Source of the DNA: Pseudomonas capeferrum
Lineage (GTDB): Bacteria; Pseudomonadota; Gammaproteobacteria; Pseudomonadales; Pseudomonadaceae
Reading direction: 5' to 3'
Assembly: GCF_013523055.1 (NCBI RefSeq)
Contig: NZ_JAAMQM010000010.1
Span: forward strand, 155,503 to 219,502
Length of the DNA: 64,000 nt
Shown here: piece after piece, positions 1 to 9,212 of the stretch
How positions within the stretch are numbered: the stretch's first letter is position 1
How the letters are laid out: each line of letters starts with the position of its first letter
Made by a program: the position numbers and the translations under genes
Notes under the pieces: model-generated
What the model was told of the DNA's origin: nothing
Database searches by the model: none
What the model saw: only the letters and a program-made list of their open reading frames with translations

Positions 1-30
1 AAGATCGGGTCGGTTCGGCTGACTGGACAT
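1..30 (-). CDS. 5' end of an unidentified CDS running off the left edge
   Basis: On the minus strand an ATG (complement of 28-30) follows a strong Shine-Dalgarno sequence AAGGAG with good spacing. It opens a frame starting MSSQPNRPDL that leaves the window after ten codons. It is divergent from the CSS-domain gene at 244, with about 213 bp between them. Too little protein is visible to name a function. The call rests only on the ribosome binding site and start codon. Confidence 0.55.
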   Translation of the reverse strand, partial: MSSQPNRPDL

Positions 31-243
31 GTCCTGCTCCTTGAGAATGCGCCTGGATAGCTGCCGCAGGCTACCACACCAAGGCATCGCTGCTCAGGCT
101 GTCGATGCGTCCGACACGCCTTTACAGCTTTGCTGGTCACTGGTAGGCCCGTGGACTACAGCCTATACGGCGCATCCGCTCTAAGCTCTTCGGTCTTCGC
201 CCTCAAGGCATGATGCACGGGGGCCATTAGGGCATAAGTAATC

Positions 244-1044
244 ATGTCAAGGATCTCCCACACCGGCCGCGCCATCCTGGAACTGTTGCTGACAATCACC
301 ATTGGCCTGGTGCCCATTGCCTGCGGCCTTCTGGTGACGGTGGTGCAAATGCAACGTCAGTTGGACAAGACGGCACAACTGTCACTGCACGAAGCGGTCT
401 ACGTCATCGACCGAGTCATCGACAGCTTGCATGAATCCGCGATCAAGGCCTTGCCCTTGGCAACCCGTCCCTGCTCGGAGGTGATGGAAGCGTTGCGGAT
501 AATGAGCATCCATCATCCCAACGTGCGCTCATTGGTGCTAACTCGAAATAAAACAGGAGTCTGCAGCACGATACTGGGTGAAATAGAACACAAGGTCCTT
601 AAGGAACCGTCTGTGAATCAACGCCTGGGACTCATCTATGACGCCCCTTCCTCACCCGATCTACCCGTGCTGGTTTATCGTCTGCTGGATGATGATCCTG
701 GGGTGATAGCCACGGCCATGGGTCGAGTGCTGCAGAGTGAATTGCTGGGCTTTCAAGGGGAGCCGAAACTGCTGGTGGAATTCGGCGGCGATGCCATCTG
801 GGTCGATGGGGACAGCCGCACGGGCGTAAGGCCGGACTTCAGCGAGCATACCGATAGCCTGCAGTCGGTGAAATACGGGTACGTCGTGCGGGTCGGCTAT
901 CCAGCGGGACACATCGGGCGGGAGGTCAGGTTGACCTTGCCACTGATCCTGCCTTCCCTGGTATTGGTAGGCTTGCTGACGGCGGCATTCGCCTATTGGG
1001 GCATGACGAGGAACAGACCTCGGCAAGCACACGCCGCTCGTTGA
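244..1044 (+). CDS. Stand-alone CSS-motif membrane sensor lacking an EAL domain
   Basis: The 266-residue protein has an N-terminal membrane segment (about 10-32), a periplasmic stretch, and a second membrane segment (about 228-250), then ends after a short basic tail. The periplasmic part carries the CSS-motif signature: a cysteine in RPCSEV and a second in GVCST, matching RPCPEV and YCTS in the CSS-EAL protein encoded at 2458-4044. In this family the two cysteines form a redox-sensitive disulfide that controls a C-terminal EAL c-di-GMP phosphodiesterase. Here no EAL domain follows: the frame stops at 1044 just after the second membrane helix. It may be a truncated paralogue or a sensor that acts on a partner. 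Domain assignment is by motif and paralogue comparison; the role is inferred. Confidence 0.8.
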   Translation: MSRISHTGRAILELLLTITIGLVPIACGLLVTVVQMQRQLDKTAQLSLHEAVYVIDRVIDSLHESAIKALPLATRPCSEVMEALRIMSIHHPNVRSLVLTRNKTGVCSTILGEIEHKVLKEPSVNQRLGLIYDAPSSPDLPVLVYRLLDDDPGVIATAMGRVLQSELLGFQGEPKLLVEFGGDAIWVDGDSRTGVRPDFSEHTDSLQSVKYGYVVRVGYPAGHIGREVRLTLPLILPSLVLVGLLTAAFAYWGMTRNRPRQAHAAR

Positions 1045-1057
1045 AGAGGGCGTGTGC
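1027..1057. terminator. Hairpin between convergent genes, possible shared terminator
   Basis: GCACACGCC (1027-1035) and GGCGTGTGC (1049-1057) form a perfect 9-bp stem with a 13-nt loop. The hairpin overlaps the stop codon of the CSS gene and lies just beyond the 3' end of hpd, which comes from the other side. There is no clear T-tract on either strand, so intrinsic termination is only a guess from position and fold. Confidence 0.35.
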
Positions 1058-1064
1058 CGCATGG

Positions 1065-2141
1065 TCATTCGGCGGTCAAGACGCCTCGGCGTACCTGGTC
1101 GCGTTCGATGGATTCGAACAGCGCCTTGAAGTTGCCTTCGCCAAAGCCATCGTCGCCCTTGCGCTGGATGAACTCGAAGAACACGGGCCCCATCAGGGTT
1201 TCGGAGAAAATCTGCAACAGCAGGCGCTTGTCGCCCTTGTCCGAAGCGCCGTCGAGCAGGATCCCACGTGGCTGCAGCTCGTCCACAGGCTCCCCGTGAC
1301 CCGGCAGGCGTTCGGACAGCATTTCATAATAGGTCTGCGGTGGGGCGGTCATGAAGCGCATGCCGATGGCCTTGAGCGCGTCCCAGGTCTTGATCAGGTC
1401 GTCGGTGAGGAACGCCACGTGCTGGATGCCCTCCCCGTTGAACTGCATCAGGAACTCCTCGATCTGGCCCGCCCCTTTGGACGACTCTTCGTTGAGCGGG
1501 ATGCGGATCAGGCCATCGGGCGCCGTCATGGCCTTGGAGGTCAGACCGGTATACTCACCCTTGATATCGAAGTAGCGAATCTCGCGGAAGTTGAACAGTT
1601 TCTCGTAGAAGCCCGCCCAGTAGGCCATGCGACCCCGATAGACGTTATGGGTCAGGTGATCGATCACCTTGAGCCCGGCTCCGACAGGGTTGCGCTCGAC
1701 GCCCTCGAGCCAGTTGAAATCGATATCGTAGATCGAGCTGCCTTCTTCGAAACGGTCGATCAGGTACAGCGGCGCGCCACCGATGCCCTTGATGGCCGGC
1801 AGGCGCAACTCCATCGGACCGGTCTCGATCTCGACCGGCTGGGCACCCAGCTCCAGTGCCCGTGCGTAGGCCTCGTGGGCATTGCGGACGCGGAACGCCA
1901 TGCCACACACGGACGGGCCATGCTCGGCGGCAAAATAGGACGCAACGCTTTTCGGTTCGTTGTTGAGAATAAGGTTGATGCCGCCCTGGCGGAACAGGTG
2001 GACATCCTTGGAACGGTGGGTAGCCACCTTGGTAAAACCGAGGATTTGGAAGATCGGTTCCAGCGCGCCGGGCGTTGGCGAGGCGAACTCGATGAATTCG
2101 AAGCCCATCAGGCCCATCGGGTTCTCGAAGATATCAGCCAT
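1065..2141 (-). CDS. hpd: 4-hydroxyphenylpyruvate dioxygenase
   Basis: Converts 4-hydroxyphenylpyruvate to homogentisate, the committed step of tyrosine (and, after hydroxylation, phenylalanine) breakdown. It is a cytoplasmic Fe(II), vicinal-oxygen-chelate fold enzyme. The 358-residue length equals the well-studied Pseudomonas enzyme. The iron ligands are visible as His162 (in VIDHLTHNV), His241 (GIQHVAFL) and Glu323 (FFEFIQR), and the C-terminal helix that closes the active site is complete. The start [10 protein letters not shown] is typical of the family. The gene stands alone: homogentisate pathway genes are not in this window. The long upstream region (2142-2457) may hold its regulation; in P. 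putida this gene is known to belong to the PhhR regulon. Confidence 0.97.
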   Translation of the reverse strand: MADIFENPMGLMGFEFIEFASPTPGALEPIFQILGFTKVATHRSKDVHLFRQGGINLILNNEPKSVASYFAAEHGPSVCGMAFRVRNAHEAYARALELGAQPVEIETGPMELRLPAIKGIGGAPLYLIDRFEEGSSIYDIDFNWLEGVERNPVGAGLKVIDHLTHNVYRGRMAYWAGFYEKLFNFREIRYFDIKGEYTGLTSKAMTAPDGLIRIPLNEESSKGAGQIEEFLMQFNGEGIQHVAFLTDDLIKTWDALKAIGMRFMTAPPQTYYEMLSERLPGHGEPVDELQPRGILLDGASDKGDKRLLLQIFSETLMGPVFFEFIQRKGDDGFGEGNFKALFESIERDQVRRGVLTAE

Positions 2142-2457
2142 GGTCGTATCCTTATCTGAAACATGAAAAAACGTAAGTCATGAACTCTGGACAGGACAGG
2201 CGGACGGTGGCGCGCAGGGGATACCTCTCACACTGCGGGAAAGGTAGTCACCATAGATCAGTTTGAACCCTTGGTTGGTCATACGGACTCATTCTCAACC
2301 GGCTTTGGCATGCCCGAAAGAGCTGCCTTATTGTTTTATTCGTAAATCGATTCTACAAGGCGTAATCAAATTTGTCGTGCATTAGTTGATTCCCGTCCGA
2401 CATTGAACGGTTATCCTCCCTACACTCCCGAGCCCATCACTGACAAGGTTAGTCCCG
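2142..2457. other. Divergent intergenic region hpd / CSS-EAL gene
   Basis: This 316-bp region separates two outward-reading genes. Its 2300-2400 part is clearly more AT-rich than the flanks, as expected for promoters. At 2341-2357 the sequence CGTAAA-TCGAT-TCTACA is an imperfect dyad that loosely resembles the TyrR/PhhR box TGTAAA-N6-TTTACA but is one base short in the spacer. No RNA gene or small ORF could be supported. Confidence 0.3.
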
Positions 2458-4044
2458 ATGCCCCTCTCGGTAAAACGTCCCGCCCGTTGGACCTGGCGCG
2501 CCCTTCTGCCATGGGCCATCGGCGTGCTTCCGCTGGTCTGCGCCCTGATCTTGATGCGCTGGCAGACCGAACACGAATTGCAGGCCGACAGCCAGGCGAC
2601 TGCCCGTCAGGTCGTGGTGCATATGGAACGCATCCTCGACAGTCTCGCCAACGCCGCCCAGGCCTCGCGAGCGCTGGCCGGTCGCCCCTGTCCGGAGGTC
2701 GAGCTGGAGCTACGCGCCCAGGTCACGCGCAACGCCTACGTGCGCTCGAGCAACCTGTTCGAGCGGGACGAGCTGTATTGCACCTCGTTGTTCGGGGATG
2801 TCGACGAGCCAGTCGAGACCAGCGCCTACACCGATGGCCGTCTCTGGCTGATGGAAGGCAACGCGGTCACGCCCGATCATCCGCTACTGGTCTATCGGGC
2901 CAGTGAAGGCAGTCGTGGCGCGCTCACCACGGTCGATGGCGATCATCTGCTCAATGCCTTGAAATTGCTGGGCGCGGGCCACGACCTGTACTTGCGTGTC
3001 GGTGACCACTGGATGGGCAAGGAGGGTCGGGTACACACAGGTGCGCCGCCCACCGCCGCCATAGCTCCGGTATTGTTCAGCTCCACCCATTACCCCTTTA
3101 GCATCCAGGGCGGGTTCGGACCGGGCAAGCTGTCCGAGCGCATGCGCAGCCATTACCCTGCCCTGTTGGGCCTGCTGCTCGTGCTGGGCGCCTTGATCGG
3201 CGTGGCCTGCCAATGGCAGATCCGCCGCGCGGCGTCGCCTCGGGCGGAACTGCAGCGCGCCCTGGCCGCCGATGAGTTCCTGCCTTATTTCCAGCCCGTG
3301 GTACGCAAGGGCGACTACCGCTGGGCCGGTGCAGAAGTGCTGATGCGTTGGCAGCACCCGCGTGAAGGCCTGGTGCGGCCTGACCTGTTCATCCCTCAGG
3401 CCGAGCACAGCGGAGAGATCGTGGCCATGACCCGAGCCTTGATGCGGCACACCGCGCAAAGCCTGGCGCCGTGCAGCATGCTGCTCGAAGACGGTTTCCA
3501 CATTGGTATCAACATCACCGCCGATCACTGTCGCGACCTGGAACTGATCGACGACTGCCGGGCCTTTCTCGAGCACTTCCCGCCAGGACGGATCGCCCTG
3601 ACGCTCGAGCTCACCGAACGCAAACTGGTGGAACCGACCCCCGTTACCCTGGAGCTGTTCGAAAAGTTGCATGCCATGGGCGTGATGATTGCCCTCGACG
3701 ATTTCGGTACCGGCCAATCGAGCCTCAATTACCTGCGTCAGTTCAAGATCGACTACCTGAAGATCGACCAGAGCTTCGTCGCCATGATCGGCAGCGATGC
3801 CTTGTCCCAGCACATCCTCGACAGCATCATCGAGCTGTCCGCCAAGCTTGAGCTGGGGATCGTTGCCGAAGGCGTGGAAACCGAGGTGCAGCGCGACTAC
3901 CTGGCAGCCCATGGCGTGGACTACCAGCAAGGCTACCTGTTCGGCCGACCGATGCCGGCGGAAACCTTCCTGCCGGCCCTCGTGGCACGTTCGAGCAGCG
4001 CGCGGTTGCCGCGGGACCCGGCCCCTGAGATCATGCGCGGCTGA
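2458..4044 (+). CDS. CSS-motif EAL-domain c-di-GMP phosphodiesterase
   Basis: A 528-residue inner-membrane protein. A membrane helix at about 17-36 is followed by a periplasmic CSS domain with RPCPEV and YCTS cysteines, a second helix at about 232-252, and a cytoplasmic EAL domain (about 275-515). The catalytic set looks intact: Glu293 in EVLMRW (EVL in place of EAL, a common variant), NIT, ELTER, Asp414-Asp415 in DDFGTGQSS, the lysine in DYLKID, EGVET and QGYLFG. It should hydrolyse c-di-GMP to pGpG under control of the periplasmic redox state, as in E. coli CSS-EAL proteins. The ATG at 2458 gives a normal short cytoplasmic N-terminus. It is a paralogue, in its sensor half, of the protein at 244-1044. 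The rarD-like gene follows after 29 bp and may be co-transcribed. Confidence 0.93.
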   Translation: MPLSVKRPARWTWRALLPWAIGVLPLVCALILMRWQTEHELQADSQATARQVVVHMERILDSLANAAQASRALAGRPCPEVELELRAQVTRNAYVRSSNLFERDELYCTSLFGDVDEPVETSAYTDGRLWLMEGNAVTPDHPLLVYRASEGSRGALTTVDGDHLLNALKLLGAGHDLYLRVGDHWMGKEGRVHTGAPPTAAIAPVLFSSTHYPFSIQGGFGPGKLSERMRSHYPALLGLLLVLGALIGVACQWQIRRAASPRAELQRALAADEFLPYFQPVVRKGDYRWAGAEVLMRWQHPREGLVRPDLFIPQAEHSGEIVAMTRALMRHTAQSLAPCSMLLEDGFHIGINITADHCRDLELIDDCRAFLEHFPPGRIALTLELTERKLVEPTPVTLELFEKLHAMGVMIALDDFGTGQSSLNYLRQFKIDYLKIDQSFVAMIGSDALSQHILDSIIELSAKLELGIVAEGVETEVQRDYLAAHGVDYQQGYLFGRPMPAETFLPALVARSSSARLPRDPAPEIMRG

Positions 4045-4073
4045 TTTTTCCGCTCCCCCTAACAGAGGCATCC

Positions 4074-4961
4074 GTGTCAAAAGGCATTCTTTCATCGGTG
4101 GCGGCATCCTGCCTGTTCGCCGTGATGTACTTCTACAGCTCCCTGCTCAAGCCACTGGATGGCGAAGAGATCTTCGGGTGGCGTACCTTGCTTACCCTGC
4201 CCTGCTTGACGGTATTCATGCTGCTGACTCGGGACTGGAAACTGGTCACGGGCCTGTGGCGCCGCGTGCGCGAAACACCCGTGCTGTTCCTGGGCATGCT
4301 CGGCACTTCATGGCTGATTGGGCTGCAACTGTGGGTGTTTCTCTGGGCACCGTTGCACGGTCGCAGCCTGGAGGTATCGATGGGGTATTTCCTGTTGCCG
4401 TTGACCATGGTCCTGACGGGCCGGGTCGTCTATGGCGAGCGCCTTTCCCGGCTGCAGAAGGTGGCGGTAGGTTGCGCAACACTTGGCGTGGGCCACGAGC
4501 TCTACCTGCATGGCAGTTTCGCCTGGGAGACCCTGCTGGTGATGCTCGGCTACCCGGTCTACTTCGTCCTGCGACGACGTTGCCGCACCGAGCACCTGGG
4601 CGGGCTCTGGTGCGATATGTGCCTGTTGCTGCCCTGGGCGTTGTATTTCGTGGTCAGCGGGCCCTTGTCGGCCGAGGACCTGGCCGAGCACCCCGGCCTG
4701 TACCCCCTCATCCCCGGACTGGGCATGATCAGCGCCCTGGCGCTGGTGTCCTACGTGCTGGCAAGCCGTCTGTTGCCCTTCGGCCTGTTCGGCTTGCTCA
4801 GCTACGTCGAACCGGTGCTGCTGGTCGCCGTGGCCCTGATGCTCGGCGAGACCATCGGTGAGGACCAGTGGCTGACCTATCTGCCGATCTGGGCCGCGGT
4901 GCTGGTACTGATCCTCGAAGGCATCAGGCACCTGCTCCGTCAGCGGCGACGTTCGGTGTAA
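4074..4961 (+). CDS. rarD: EamA/DMT-family permease, RarD-like
   Basis: A 295-residue integral membrane protein of about ten predicted helices, the usual size for EamA-family RarD proteins. It begins at a GTG (4074) 29 bp after the CSS-EAL stop; no ATG fits better. The N-terminal [17 protein letters not shown] followed by [12 protein letters not shown] is typical of RarD. The substrate is unknown: RarD is historically linked to chloramphenicol sensitivity but has no proven physiological cargo. Its last 38 bp overlap the convergent TerC-CBS gene. The family call is firm, the symbol less so. Confidence 0.8.
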   Translation: MSKGILSSVAASCLFAVMYFYSSLLKPLDGEEIFGWRTLLTLPCLTVFMLLTRDWKLVTGLWRRVRETPVLFLGMLGTSWLIGLQLWVFLWAPLHGRSLEVSMGYFLLPLTMVLTGRVVYGERLSRLQKVAVGCATLGVGHELYLHGSFAWETLLVMLGYPVYFVLRRRCRTEHLGGLWCDMCLLLPWALYFVVSGPLSAEDLAEHPGLYPLIPGLGMISALALVSYVLASRLLPFGLFGLLSYVEPVLLVAVALMLGETIGEDQWLTYLPIWAAVLVLILEGIRHLLRQRRRSV

Positions 4962-6495
4962 GGCGCACCTCGCGCACCCGCCGCTCCTCCACCGCGATCA
5001 CGGTCATGCTCCAGCCATTCCAGGCCAGGTTGTCACCGACCACGGGCAGACGGTCCAGCAGGCTCATCACCAGACCCGCCAGGGTCTGGTAGTCCTCGGT
5101 GGCGCGAGCGCTGAAGCCGATCCGCGCCTTCACCTGGCTGAGGTTGAGGGCGCCATTGACGAGATAGCCGTCGGCCTCCTCGATGATGCCTGGGCCTCCC
5201 ACCTCACTGGCATCCGGTAGTTCGCCGGCGATCGACTCGAGAATGTCGGTCATGGTCAGCACACCGGTAAAGTCACCGAACTCGTTGACCACGAAGGCAA
5301 TGTGGGTCGACTGGCCGCGCATCTGCTCCAGGGCATTGAGGATGCTGAAGTCCTCCAGCAGGTTTAGCGGCGCGCGGGCCAGGCTTTCCAGATCCGGTGT
5401 GTTACCGGCGAGCAATTCCTTGAGCAGCTCTTTCTTGTGCACGAAGCCAAGCGGCGCGTCGACCTGGCCATCGCGGATCACGGGAAGCCGGGAATAAGAC
5501 GAGTTCATCAGGGCCTGGGTAATGGCTTCGGCATCCTGACTCAGATCGATGGCATCGATTTCGGCGCGTACCGTCATGACAGTGCGGATCGACCGCTCGG
5601 CTAGGTTCAGCACGCCACTGATCATCACGCGCTCACGGCGATCGAACAGCACCTGCTCATGGGCGCCCTCGACCATATCGGCAATCTCCTCGCCTACTTC
5701 GTCCGCTTCCACCCGGCGTCCGCCCAGCAGGCGCAACACCGCATGCGCGGTGCGCTCGCGCAAGGGTCGATGCTGCTGCACGCTGCGTTTGCGCCGGGCA
5801 CGGGCCAACTGGTTGAAGAGCTCGATCAACAACGAGAAGCCGATCGCGGCGTACAGGTAGCCTTTCGGAATATGGAAGCCCAGGCCTTCGGCGGTCAGGC
5901 TGAAGCCGATCATCATCAGGAAGCCCAGGCACAGCATGATCACGGTGGGGTGGTCGTTGACGAAGCGCGTCAGCGGCTTGCTGGCGATGATCATGATCCC
6001 GATCGAGAAGATCACGGCGATCATCATGATCGACAGGTGCTCAACCATGCCCACGGCCGTGATCACCGCATCGAGCGAGAACACGGCATCGAGCACCACG
6101 ATCTGCGCCACGATCGGCCAGAAGGCAGAATGGCGCACCGGACCGCTGACCTGCGCGCCATGACCTTCCAGACGCTCGTGCAACTCCATGGTGGCCTTGA
6201 ACAGCAGGAACACGCCACCGAACAGCATGATCAGGTCCCGCCCCGAAAAACTCTTGTCGAAAACCTCGAACAGCGGCGCGGTGAGCGTGACCATCCACGA
6301 AATACTGGCCAACAGGCCCAGGCGCATGAACAGCGCCAGCGTCAGACCGATCACCCGCGCGCGGTCACGCTGGTGCGGCGGCAGCTTGTCGGCAAGGATG
6401 GCGATGAACACCAGGTTGTCGATACCCAGGACCAGTTCAAGAACGATCAGCGTGGCCAGGCCCAGCCACGCAGTCGGGTCGGCTAGCCATTCCAT
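4924..6495 (-). CDS. TerC-family membrane protein with CBS pair and CorC domain
   Basis: The 523-residue protein combines a TerC membrane domain (about 1-240, seven helices; acidic motifs ELVLGIDN and [11 protein letters not shown]), a pair of CBS domains (about 300-420) and a C-terminal CorC/HlyC-type domain (about 435-515). This is the YegH/YoaE architecture. TerC proteins are linked to metal (manganese, tellurite) export or protein metalation. CBS and CorC parts suggest nucleotide-responsive gating, so metal-ion efflux is plausible but not proven. The 3' end overlaps rarD by 38 bp in convergent orientation. The leader was inspected for a yybP-ykoY manganese riboswitch and none was recognised. 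Confidence 0.88.
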   Translation of the reverse strand: MEWLADPTAWLGLATLIVLELVLGIDNLVFIAILADKLPPHQRDRARVIGLTLALFMRLGLLASISWMVTLTAPLFEVFDKSFSGRDLIMLFGGVFLLFKATMELHERLEGHGAQVSGPVRHSAFWPIVAQIVVLDAVFSLDAVITAVGMVEHLSIMMIAVIFSIGIMIIASKPLTRFVNDHPTVIMLCLGFLMMIGFSLTAEGLGFHIPKGYLYAAIGFSLLIELFNQLARARRKRSVQQHRPLRERTAHAVLRLLGGRRVEADEVGEEIADMVEGAHEQVLFDRRERVMISGVLNLAERSIRTVMTVRAEIDAIDLSQDAEAITQALMNSSYSRLPVIRDGQVDAPLGFVHKKELLKELLAGNTPDLESLARAPLNLLEDFSILNALEQMRGQSTHIAFVVNEFGDFTGVLTMTDILESIAGELPDASEVGGPGIIEEADGYLVNGALNLSQVKARIGFSARATEDYQTLAGLVMSLLDRLPVVGDNLAWNGWSMTVIAVEERRVREVRLTPNVAADGAGA

Positions 6496-6604
6496 GGGCG
6501 GGTACTCGTGTGGAAAACGTCACGGGGACGGAAAGACAGGGGCCAGGACGGCCAGGTACTGGGGGGCTCCAAGAAGGTGCTCATGATTGCCTGATATGAA
6601 TTTG

Positions 6605-6670
6605 GGATTCAAATCCTACAGCTCTGTCAGGTTTTTCCGACAGAGGGAAAATATTACAAAAGCTGTAAGG
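6605..6670. promoter_or_regulatory. Nested inverted repeats in the TerC / lysE divergent region
   Basis: Three dyads are packed into 66 bp. GGATT-ca-AATCC lies at 6605-6616. CTCTGTC (6622-6628) pairs with GACAGAG (6639-6645). An outer pair CCTACAGCT (6615-6623) / AGCTGTAAGG (6661-6670) encloses the second dyad with one bulge. The block sits about 110 bp upstream of the TerC-CBS gene and about 85 bp upstream of the lysE gene. It could be an operator or an RNA fold; no known regulator motif was matched. Confidence 0.4.
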
Positions 6671-6753
6671 AATGGAGTGAGGGCACTTTCCTTCAATACT
6701 CCCTGAGACCGGAGCCCCAGGATTACCTGAAATCCCTACTCTGGAATGCCCCC

Positions 6754-7338
6754 ATGAGCCTGTCCCTTTCCATGGCCGCCTTTGCGCTGGCCGCCTCGAT
6801 TTCTCCCGGCCCCGTCAACGTCGTGGCGCTGGGGAGCGGTGCTCGCCACGGCCTGCGCTCGAGCCTTGCCCATGCAAGTGGCGCGACGCTGGGCTTCTGC
6901 CTGTTGCTAGGACTGGTCGGGCTGGGCGTACACGAGCTGTTGCAACGCTGGCCGCTGCTGGGCCATCTGTTGCATGGAGGCGGTGTCCTGTTCCTGCTCT
7001 ACATGGCCTGGAAACTCGCCCGTGATACAGGCGAGCTGGATTCCTGCCAGACGCCAAGCGCGCCTTCGGCCTGGCAAGGCGCCGCCATGCAGTGGCTCAG
7101 CCCCAAGGCCTGGCTGGCCGCCGTTGCGGGGGTCGGCGCCTATACCGGCGCGGAGCAGCAGTTGCTGTGGTTGTTCATCTGGATCTACGGCCCGATCTGC
7201 TTCGTCTCGATCGCCAGCTGGGCCTGGGCCGGCAGTGTCATTCGGCACTACCTGAGCGATGCCCGGCGCATGCGGCTGTTCAATCGCTGTTTGGCGGCGA
7301 TGCTGATGGCCAGTGCGCTCTATCTGCTACTGGGCTGA
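6754..7338 (+). CDS. LysE/RhtB-family amino-acid exporter
   Basis: A 194-residue membrane protein with about six predicted helices, the normal length for the LysE superfamily. The N-terminal signature is present: SISPGPVNVVALGSGARHG, followed by a glycine-rich second helix (ATLGFCLLLGLVGLG). These proteins export amino acids or related small metabolites through the inner membrane by proton exchange; the cargo cannot be read from sequence. The gene is convergent with, and overlaps by 12 bp, an AraC-type regulator at 7327-8112. Such exporter/AraC pairs are common in Pseudomonas, and the neighbour probably controls the exporter. Confidence 0.9.
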   Translation: MSLSLSMAAFALAASISPGPVNVVALGSGARHGLRSSLAHASGATLGFCLLLGLVGLGVHELLQRWPLLGHLLHGGGVLFLLYMAWKLARDTGELDSCQTPSAPSAWQGAAMQWLSPKAWLAAVAGVGAYTGAEQQLLWLFIWIYGPICFVSIASWAWAGSVIRHYLSDARRMRLFNRCLAAMLMASALYLLLG

Positions 7339-8112
7339 ACGGTAATGCCCAGGTGTGGCCGCCAGATGCTGCTTGAAGGCGCGCTGCAAATGCGCCTGAT
7401 CGGCGAAACCTGCTTCCAGCGCGACTTCGGCGATCGACTGGCCACGGCGCAATTGCGCGCGCGCGAACTGCACCCGCTGATCGAGCAGATACCCATGAGG
7501 CGTAAGGCCGAATTGACGTCGGAAAGCGCGAATCAGGTAAGCGCGTGACAGGCCGGCGGCGGCGCAGATGTCTTCCAGGGTCAGGGCATCCGTGCGATGC
7601 GCCCGGATGAAGGCCGCAGCCGCCATCAGACGAGGATTGCCGGGGCCTTGTAGCAAGGGGCTTGCACTCGGCCGACCCGGCAGTGCGCGCAAGAACTCCT
7701 GAAGAACTGCCGTCTTTCCCGGAGGATCCAGTTCGGCGTCGAGCAATGCGGCGAAGACCTGTAGCAACCGGCTATAGAGGACAGGCGACGAGCTCGATGT
7801 AGCCTGGGGCAGATCGAAGCCCTGGCGCTGCAGCCAGGGCAGATCGATGAACAGCATCACATAGGACCAGGCCTCGCCCTCGATCGGATTACAGGTATGA
7901 ACCACGCCAGGGTTCATCAGCACCACAGTGCCCGCGGTGACTTCGTGGCACGCGCCTGCAGTGACATAAGTGCTGCGCCCGCCCGTGATGGCGCCGATGG
8001 AAAAGCTTTCGTGCGAATGCGGGGCGTAGCAGACCTTGCGCCCGTCGCCCACGCGACGTGCTTCGATAAAGGGTAAGGCGGGGTCTCGCCAGAAGCGCGA
8101 TAGCTCGATCAT
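7327..8112 (-). CDS. AraC-family transcriptional regulator
   Basis: The 261-residue protein has an N-terminal cupin-like AraC ligand-binding region (about 20-100, with HSHESFSIGAITGG and a typical MNPGVVHTCNPI stretch) and a C-terminal double helix-turn-helix (about 160-258; LSRAYLIRAFRRQFGLTPH and FADQAHLQRAFKQHL). That is the usual AraC arrangement and size. The ATG at 8112 precedes a Pseudomonas-style MIELSRFWRD start. It overlaps the convergent lysE-type gene by 12 bp, so regulating that exporter is the likeliest job. The upstream region contains a large REP hairpin. Confidence 0.9.
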   Translation of the reverse strand: MIELSRFWRDPALPFIEARRVGDGRKVCYAPHSHESFSIGAITGGRSTYVTAGACHEVTAGTVVLMNPGVVHTCNPIEGEAWSYVMLFIDLPWLQRQGFDLPQATSSSSPVLYSRLLQVFAALLDAELDPPGKTAVLQEFLRALPGRPSASPLLQGPGNPRLMAAAAFIRAHRTDALTLEDICAAAGLSRAYLIRAFRRQFGLTPHGYLLDQRVQFARAQLRRGQSIAEVALEAGFADQAHLQRAFKQHLAATPGHYRSAQ

Positions 8113-8268
8113 GAAAGGGCCCTGTTGAACGGGAGATGAGCTCCAAGGCTCATGCCCGCGGTCATCAAGTCATGTGGTAGGACTCTTGAGGCCCGACCTC
8201 AGCACAATGCCCGTCAGCTAGGAAAACATTCTACTTCGAATGCCATGCCTTTGCTTTTCTCCCAGGGC

Positions 8269-8383
8269 TTCTGTGAAGCGTCTGGCCTCTCGCGGGACAA
8301 GCCCGCTCGCCACCGGTTTCTCGTTGCAGCCTGCACCGGTGGCGAGCGGGCTTGTCCCGCGAGAGGCCAGACGCTTCACAGAA
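8269..8383. repeat. REP doublet (REPIN): 49-bp perfect inverted repeat
   Basis: The arms at 8269-8317 and 8335-8383 are perfect reverse complements of 49 bp separated by 17 bp. The core GCGGGACAAGCCCGC is a classic P. putida-type REP head. It lies in the 403-bp gap (8113-8515) between the AraC gene and the CoA-transferase genes; the remainder of that gap shows no gene. Similar doublets occur at 25151-25258, 39605-39704 and 51836-51963. REPINs of this kind are known to be spread by RAYT transposases, none of which is in this window. Confidence 0.93.
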
Positions 8384-8515
8384 TATTCGAAAGAGTCATG
8401 TTAGGCCTCAGCCTGGTTCTATTTCCGAATAGCATATCTTCCGTTCATGCACCATGTCGTGCAGGCCTGCTGAAAGACCGGGCAATCGGCTCAAGCCTCG
8501 GTGAGCTTCGCCGCC

Positions 8516-9175
8516 TTAACCAAACGTCATCACCCGTACATCCTCAGGCACGATCAACTTGCCCGCCGTCTTCTCCCTGATCTCCTCCACACTGACCCCT
8601 GGCGCGGTCTCGCGCAGGATGAAGGCGCCGTCTTCGATTTCCAGGTACGCCAGGTCGGTCAGGACCTTGCGGATGCACGCGGCGCCCGTCAGCGGAAGGC
8701 TGCAGCGCGTCAGGAGCTTGGACTCGCCGTCCTTGGACGCGTGGGTCATGGTGACGATGATGTTCTCGGCCCCCGCCACCAGGTCCATGGCGCCGCCCAT
8801 GCCCTTGACCAGCTTGCCGGGGATCATCCAGGACGCGATGTTGCCCTGCACGTCCACTTCGAAGGCGCCGAGCACGGTCAGGTCCACATGGCCACCGCGG
8901 ATCATCGCGAACGACTCGGCCGAGTTGAAGATCGAGGCGCCACGGCGGGCGGTGACGGTCTGTTTGCCTGCGTTGATCATGTCGGCGTCCAATTGCCCGG
9001 GAGTCGGGAATTCGCCCATGCCAAGCAAGCCGTTTTCCGACTGCAACATCACTTCAATATCATGTGGGACATAGTTGGCTACCAGGGTCGGGATGCCGAT
9101 ACCCAGGTTGACGTAGTAACCGTCCTTGAGTTCGAGGGCGACACGTTGCGCCATTTGTTCGCGGGTCAATGCCAT
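8516..9175 (-). CDS. scoB: 3-oxoacid CoA-transferase, subunit B
   Basis: A 219-residue cytoplasmic subunit with the catalytic glutamate Glu47 in QSENGLLGMG, which forms the glutamyl-CoA thioester, plus the family motif GIGIPTLVANY. It works with subunit A (9213-9911) to move CoA from succinyl-CoA to acetoacetate or a similar 3-oxoacid. I chose MALTREQMAQ (start at 9175) because the open frame upstream of it lies inside the subunit A gene and has no family resemblance. The 37-bp gap to scoA implies one operon. Whether the natural substrate is acetoacetate or 3-oxoadipate cannot be settled by eye; no protocatechuate genes adjoin. Confidence 0.93.
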   Translation of the reverse strand: MALTREQMAQRVALELKDGYYVNLGIGIPTLVANYVPHDIEVMLQSENGLLGMGEFPTPGQLDADMINAGKQTVTARRGASIFNSAESFAMIRGGHVDLTVLGAFEVDVQGNIASWMIPGKLVKGMGGAMDLVAGAENIIVTMTHASKDGESKLLTRCSLPLTGAACIRKVLTDLAYLEIEDGAFILRETAPGVSVEEIREKTAGKLIVPEDVRVMTFG

Positions 9176-9212
9176 GCTCAGATGCTCTTGTGGTTGTCGT
9201 GGGCGCGGCCGT

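Noticed and set aside
6496..6660. Possible manganese (yybP-ykoY) riboswitch in the TerC leader
   Set aside because: The conserved loops of that riboswitch were not found; only unrelated inverted repeats are present.
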